From positions 134,817 through 198,816 of the forward strand of contig NZ_JADKYM010000003.1 in assembly GCF_015475875.1 (NCBI RefSeq): a stretch of DNA of 64,000 bases, in the 5' to 3' direction. Below, in pieces: positions 62,499-64,000 of this stretch. This stretch comes from Sphingopyxis solisilvae. GTDB lineage: Bacteria; Pseudomonadota; Alphaproteobacteria; Sphingomonadales; Sphingomonadaceae. Every line of letters begins with the position of its first letter. Positions within the stretch are counted from its first letter, which is position 1. The notes below the pieces were generated by a model. That model made no database searches. It was not told the DNA's origin and was given only the letters and a program-made list of their open reading frames with translations. The translations under genes and the position numbers were made by a program.

Positions 62499-62729
62499 AT
62501 GGACGTTCAAGCTGCTTCGCTCATCGGCGCCGGTCTGGCCGCTATCGGTGCCGGTATGGCCGCCATCGGTGTGGGCAACGTCTTCGGTAGTTTCCTCGAA
62601 AGCGCGCTGCGTAACCCTGCTGCTGCCGATGGCCAGCAGGGCCGCCTGTTCATCGGCTTCGCGGCTGCCGAACTTCTCGGCCTGCTGTCGTTCCTTATCG
62701 CGATCTTGCTGTACCTTAAGGCAGCCTGA
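62499..62729 (+). CDS. atpE: ATP synthase F0 subunit c
   Basis: A 76-residue hairpin of two helices forming the rotating c-ring. The N-terminal helix carries the [17 protein letters not shown] glycine pattern and the proton-carrying Glu58 is in [15 protein letters not shown] marks the polar loop. AAGGAG precedes the ATG. Confidence 0.97.
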   Translation: MDVQAASLIGAGLAAIGAGMAAIGVGNVFGSFLESALRNPAAADGQQGRLFIGFAAAELLGLLSFLIAILLYLKAA

Positions 62730-62800
62730 TCCCGTTTGCGGAGCCGATCCTGACGGTTCGGCTCCGCGACTGAAATTTTCTTAGCCGGTCGAGTACATCC

Positions 62801-63298
62801 ATGCCTCAAATCAGCCAATTCGCTGAAAGCTGGTACGCCGCATCGCAGATTTTCTGGGTGCTGCTGACCTTCGGCTTCGTCTTTTTCGTTATCGGCCGCG
62901 GTATGCTGCCGAAGATCGAGGCGACGGTTGACGCGCGCGACCGCAAGGTGGCCGACGATCTGGCGGCGGCCAAGGCGGCGCATGCTGCCGCCGATGCGCT
63001 GGAAGAAAGTTATCGCCAGCAGAGCGAGGCAAGTCGCGCTGCTGCGCAACAGGCTGTGACCGACGCGAAGGACAAGGCCGCTAAGGACGCCGAAAAGCGC
63101 CTTGCGAAGGTCGATGCCGAGCTTGCCGACAAGCTTGCCGCGGCCGAGGCCGAGGTCAGCGCAGCGCGCACATCGGCGATGGCGGAAATCGAGTCAGTTG
63201 CGGCCGACGCTGCGGGCGACCTCGTTGCACGGTTGTCTGGGGTGAAGATTGCAGCGGCTGACGCCAAGGCAGCGGTGAAGGCGGTGATCCATGGCTGA
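62801..63298 (+). CDS. atpF': ATP synthase F0 subunit b'
   Basis: A 165-residue peripheral-stalk subunit. One N-terminal helix (QIFWVLLTFGFVFFVIGRGM, about residues 17-36) followed by a long Ala/Lys/Glu-rich coiled coil. Presence of a separate b' beside b is typical of alphaproteobacteria and photosynthetic lineages. The last eight bases overlap the atpF gene. Confidence 0.94.
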   Translation: MPQISQFAESWYAASQIFWVLLTFGFVFFVIGRGMLPKIEATVDARDRKVADDLAAAKAAHAAADALEESYRQQSEASRAAAQQAVTDAKDKAAKDAEKRLAKVDAELADKLAAAEAEVSAARTSAMAEIESVAADAAGDLVARLSGVKIAAADAKAAVKAVIHG

Positions 63299-63824
63299 TT
63301 TTGCACTGATCCTCGCCGAAGGGACGACCGAACCGGCGTCTTTCGGTTTCATCACGGCAACCGGCTGGGTGTCGATCGCGATGGCGCTCTTCATCGCAAT
63401 TCTTCTGTGGAAGAAGGTGCCGGCGATCGTTGCGGGCATGCTCGACAACAAGATTGCCGAGATTTCGCGCCAGCTGAACGAGGCCGAAGCGTTGCGGCTC
63501 GAAGCCGAATCGCTGAAGGCGGAGTATGAAGCGAAGCTCGCGTCGGCGGCGAAAGAGGCCGACGACATGCGCGCCCGCGCCGATGCCGAGGCCGAAGCGC
63601 TGGTTGCCAAGGCCAAGGCCGACGCGACCGCGCTGATCGCGCGCCGCAAACAGATGGCCGAAGACCGCATTGCGGCTGCCGAGGCCAGCGCGCTTGTTGA
63701 GGTGCGCACCGCCGCCGCCAAGGCCGCGACCGAGGCCGCTGCGATGCTGATTGCCGACAAGCATGACGCCGCCGCCGACAAGGCACTGGTCGATCAGGCG
63801 ATTGCGGGCGTTGCCAAAGGCTAA
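63291..63824 (+). CDS. atpF: ATP synthase F0 subunit b
   Basis: A 177-residue peripheral-stalk subunit. After a 20-residue N-terminus, one membrane helix (GWVSIAMALFIAILLW, about 26-41) and a long charged coiled coil (EAEALRLEAESLKAEYEAKL) to the end. Overlaps b' by eight bases, ensuring coupled synthesis of the b-b' heterodimer. Followed by an intrinsic terminator, so the F1 genes are elsewhere. Confidence 0.94.
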   Translation: MADFALILAEGTTEPASFGFITATGWVSIAMALFIAILLWKKVPAIVAGMLDNKIAEISRQLNEAEALRLEAESLKAEYEAKLASAAKEADDMRARADAEAEALVAKAKADATALIARRKQMAEDRIAAAEASALVEVRTAAAKAATEAAAMLIADKHDAAADKALVDQAIAGVAKG

Positions 63825-63851
63825 GTCTGCCGCTGCCGTCGGATAACAGAG

Positions 63852-63877
63852 CGCCCGCGGATTTCCGCGGGCGTTTT
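63852..63877 (+). terminator. Rho-independent terminator of the atp F0 operon
   Basis: CGCCCGCGG (63852-63860) and CCGCGGGCG (63865-63873) are perfect arms around ATTT, followed by TTTT. It lies 27 bases after the atpF stop. Confidence 0.9.
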
Positions 63878-63929
63878 GCTGTGCCTCGCTTCCGTGGCGG
63901 TTATCGACCGATTGCGGACATCAAAATCC

Positions 63930-63978
63930 TCCCCGCTTGCGGGGAGGGGGACCGCCGCCGCAGGCGGGGGTGGGGGGG
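63930..63978. repeat. Palindromic intergenic repeat near the right edge, probably cut by the window
   Basis: CCTCCCCGC-TTG-CGGGGAGG is followed by GCCGCCGCAGGCGG and a long G-run. It resembles the opening hairpin of family R1 in plan but differs in sequence (CTCCCCGC rather than CCCTCTCCC), so it belongs to a related family. The remaining bases to 64000 show no gene. Confidence 0.6.
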
Positions 63979-64000
63979 GGTATCGGCCTGAAACGCTGCC

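Noticed and set aside
1..64000. CRISPR arrays, insertion sequences, prophage or toxin-antitoxin modules
   Set aside because: No regularly spaced direct repeats, transposase or integrase motifs, phage structural genes or toxin-antitoxin pairs were seen; the repeats present are dispersed palindromes.

Overview
The window is a chromosomal segment of a high-GC alphaproteobacterium, most likely a sphingomonad close to Sphingopyxis. This rests on gene content and order: the lapA-pyrF-trpF-trpB-trpA-accD-folC run, an F0 cluster with separate b' and b subunits, a SapC-family protein, a DUF1674/SDHAF4 protein and several intergenic palindrome families. The genus is inferred; no marker gene fixes it. 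I see no insertion sequence, prophage, plasmid module or CRISPR array. Coding density is very high and many neighbours overlap by 1 or 4 bases (ATGA, GTGA, TGATG), so translational coupling is the rule.

Bases 1-8.4 kb hold a photolyase / cyclopropane-synthase-like methyltransferase / lipoprotein hydrolase group, then purF, hisI, a small lipoprotein and a MerR (LiuR-like) regulator with a perfect palindromic operator. Bases 8.4-19.3 kb are acyl-CoA metabolism: a 600-residue acyl-CoA dehydrogenase, a phospholipase D-like protein, and a leucine catabolic operon on the minus strand (isovaleryl-CoA dehydrogenase, methylcrotonyl-CoA carboxylase, MaoC hydratase, CitE-like lyase). Three small membrane proteins are translationally coupled inside that operon, and a LysR gene diverges from it.

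Bases 20.3-29 kb carry sulfate assimilation (cysD, fused cysN/C, cysQ), dehydrogenases, and a hydrolase-cysK-sleB operon whose promoter has a palindrome exactly between -35 and -10. Bases 29-45.6 kb are mixed housekeeping: an MFS exporter, RsmB-type methyltransferase, SDHAF4-like factor, cytochrome b561, SapC, an FAD-linked dehydrogenase, a DEAD-box helicase, tRNA-Ala(CGC), a GNAT protein, an acyl-CoA dehydrogenase, an Asp/Asn hydroxylase-like protein, a UvrD/PcrA helicase, rsmD and a pseudouridine synthase.

Bases 45.6-57.2 kb have a single-domain response regulator behind an EcfG-type (general stress) promoter, an AmpG-like permease, the folC-accD-trpABF-pyrF-lapA operon, purB, a tandem pair of secreted proteins (one with EF-hands, one without) and radC. 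Bases 57.3-64 kb contain ydbH-ynbE-ydbL (envelope lipid transport) and the F0 ATP synthase operon atpI-atpB-atpE-atpF'-atpF, whose leader holds an intrinsic-terminator-like hairpin.

No gap between genes exceeds about 300 bases. The larger ones (about 200-255 bases) are mostly filled by palindromic repeats or promoters listed below. The most interesting points are the coupled small membrane proteins and GC mosaicism in the leucine operon, the MaoC/CitE gene set matching the mycobacterial leucine/itaconate route, the operator-in-spacer promoter of cysK, the EcfG promoter, and paired 29-bp palindromes showing compensatory changes.
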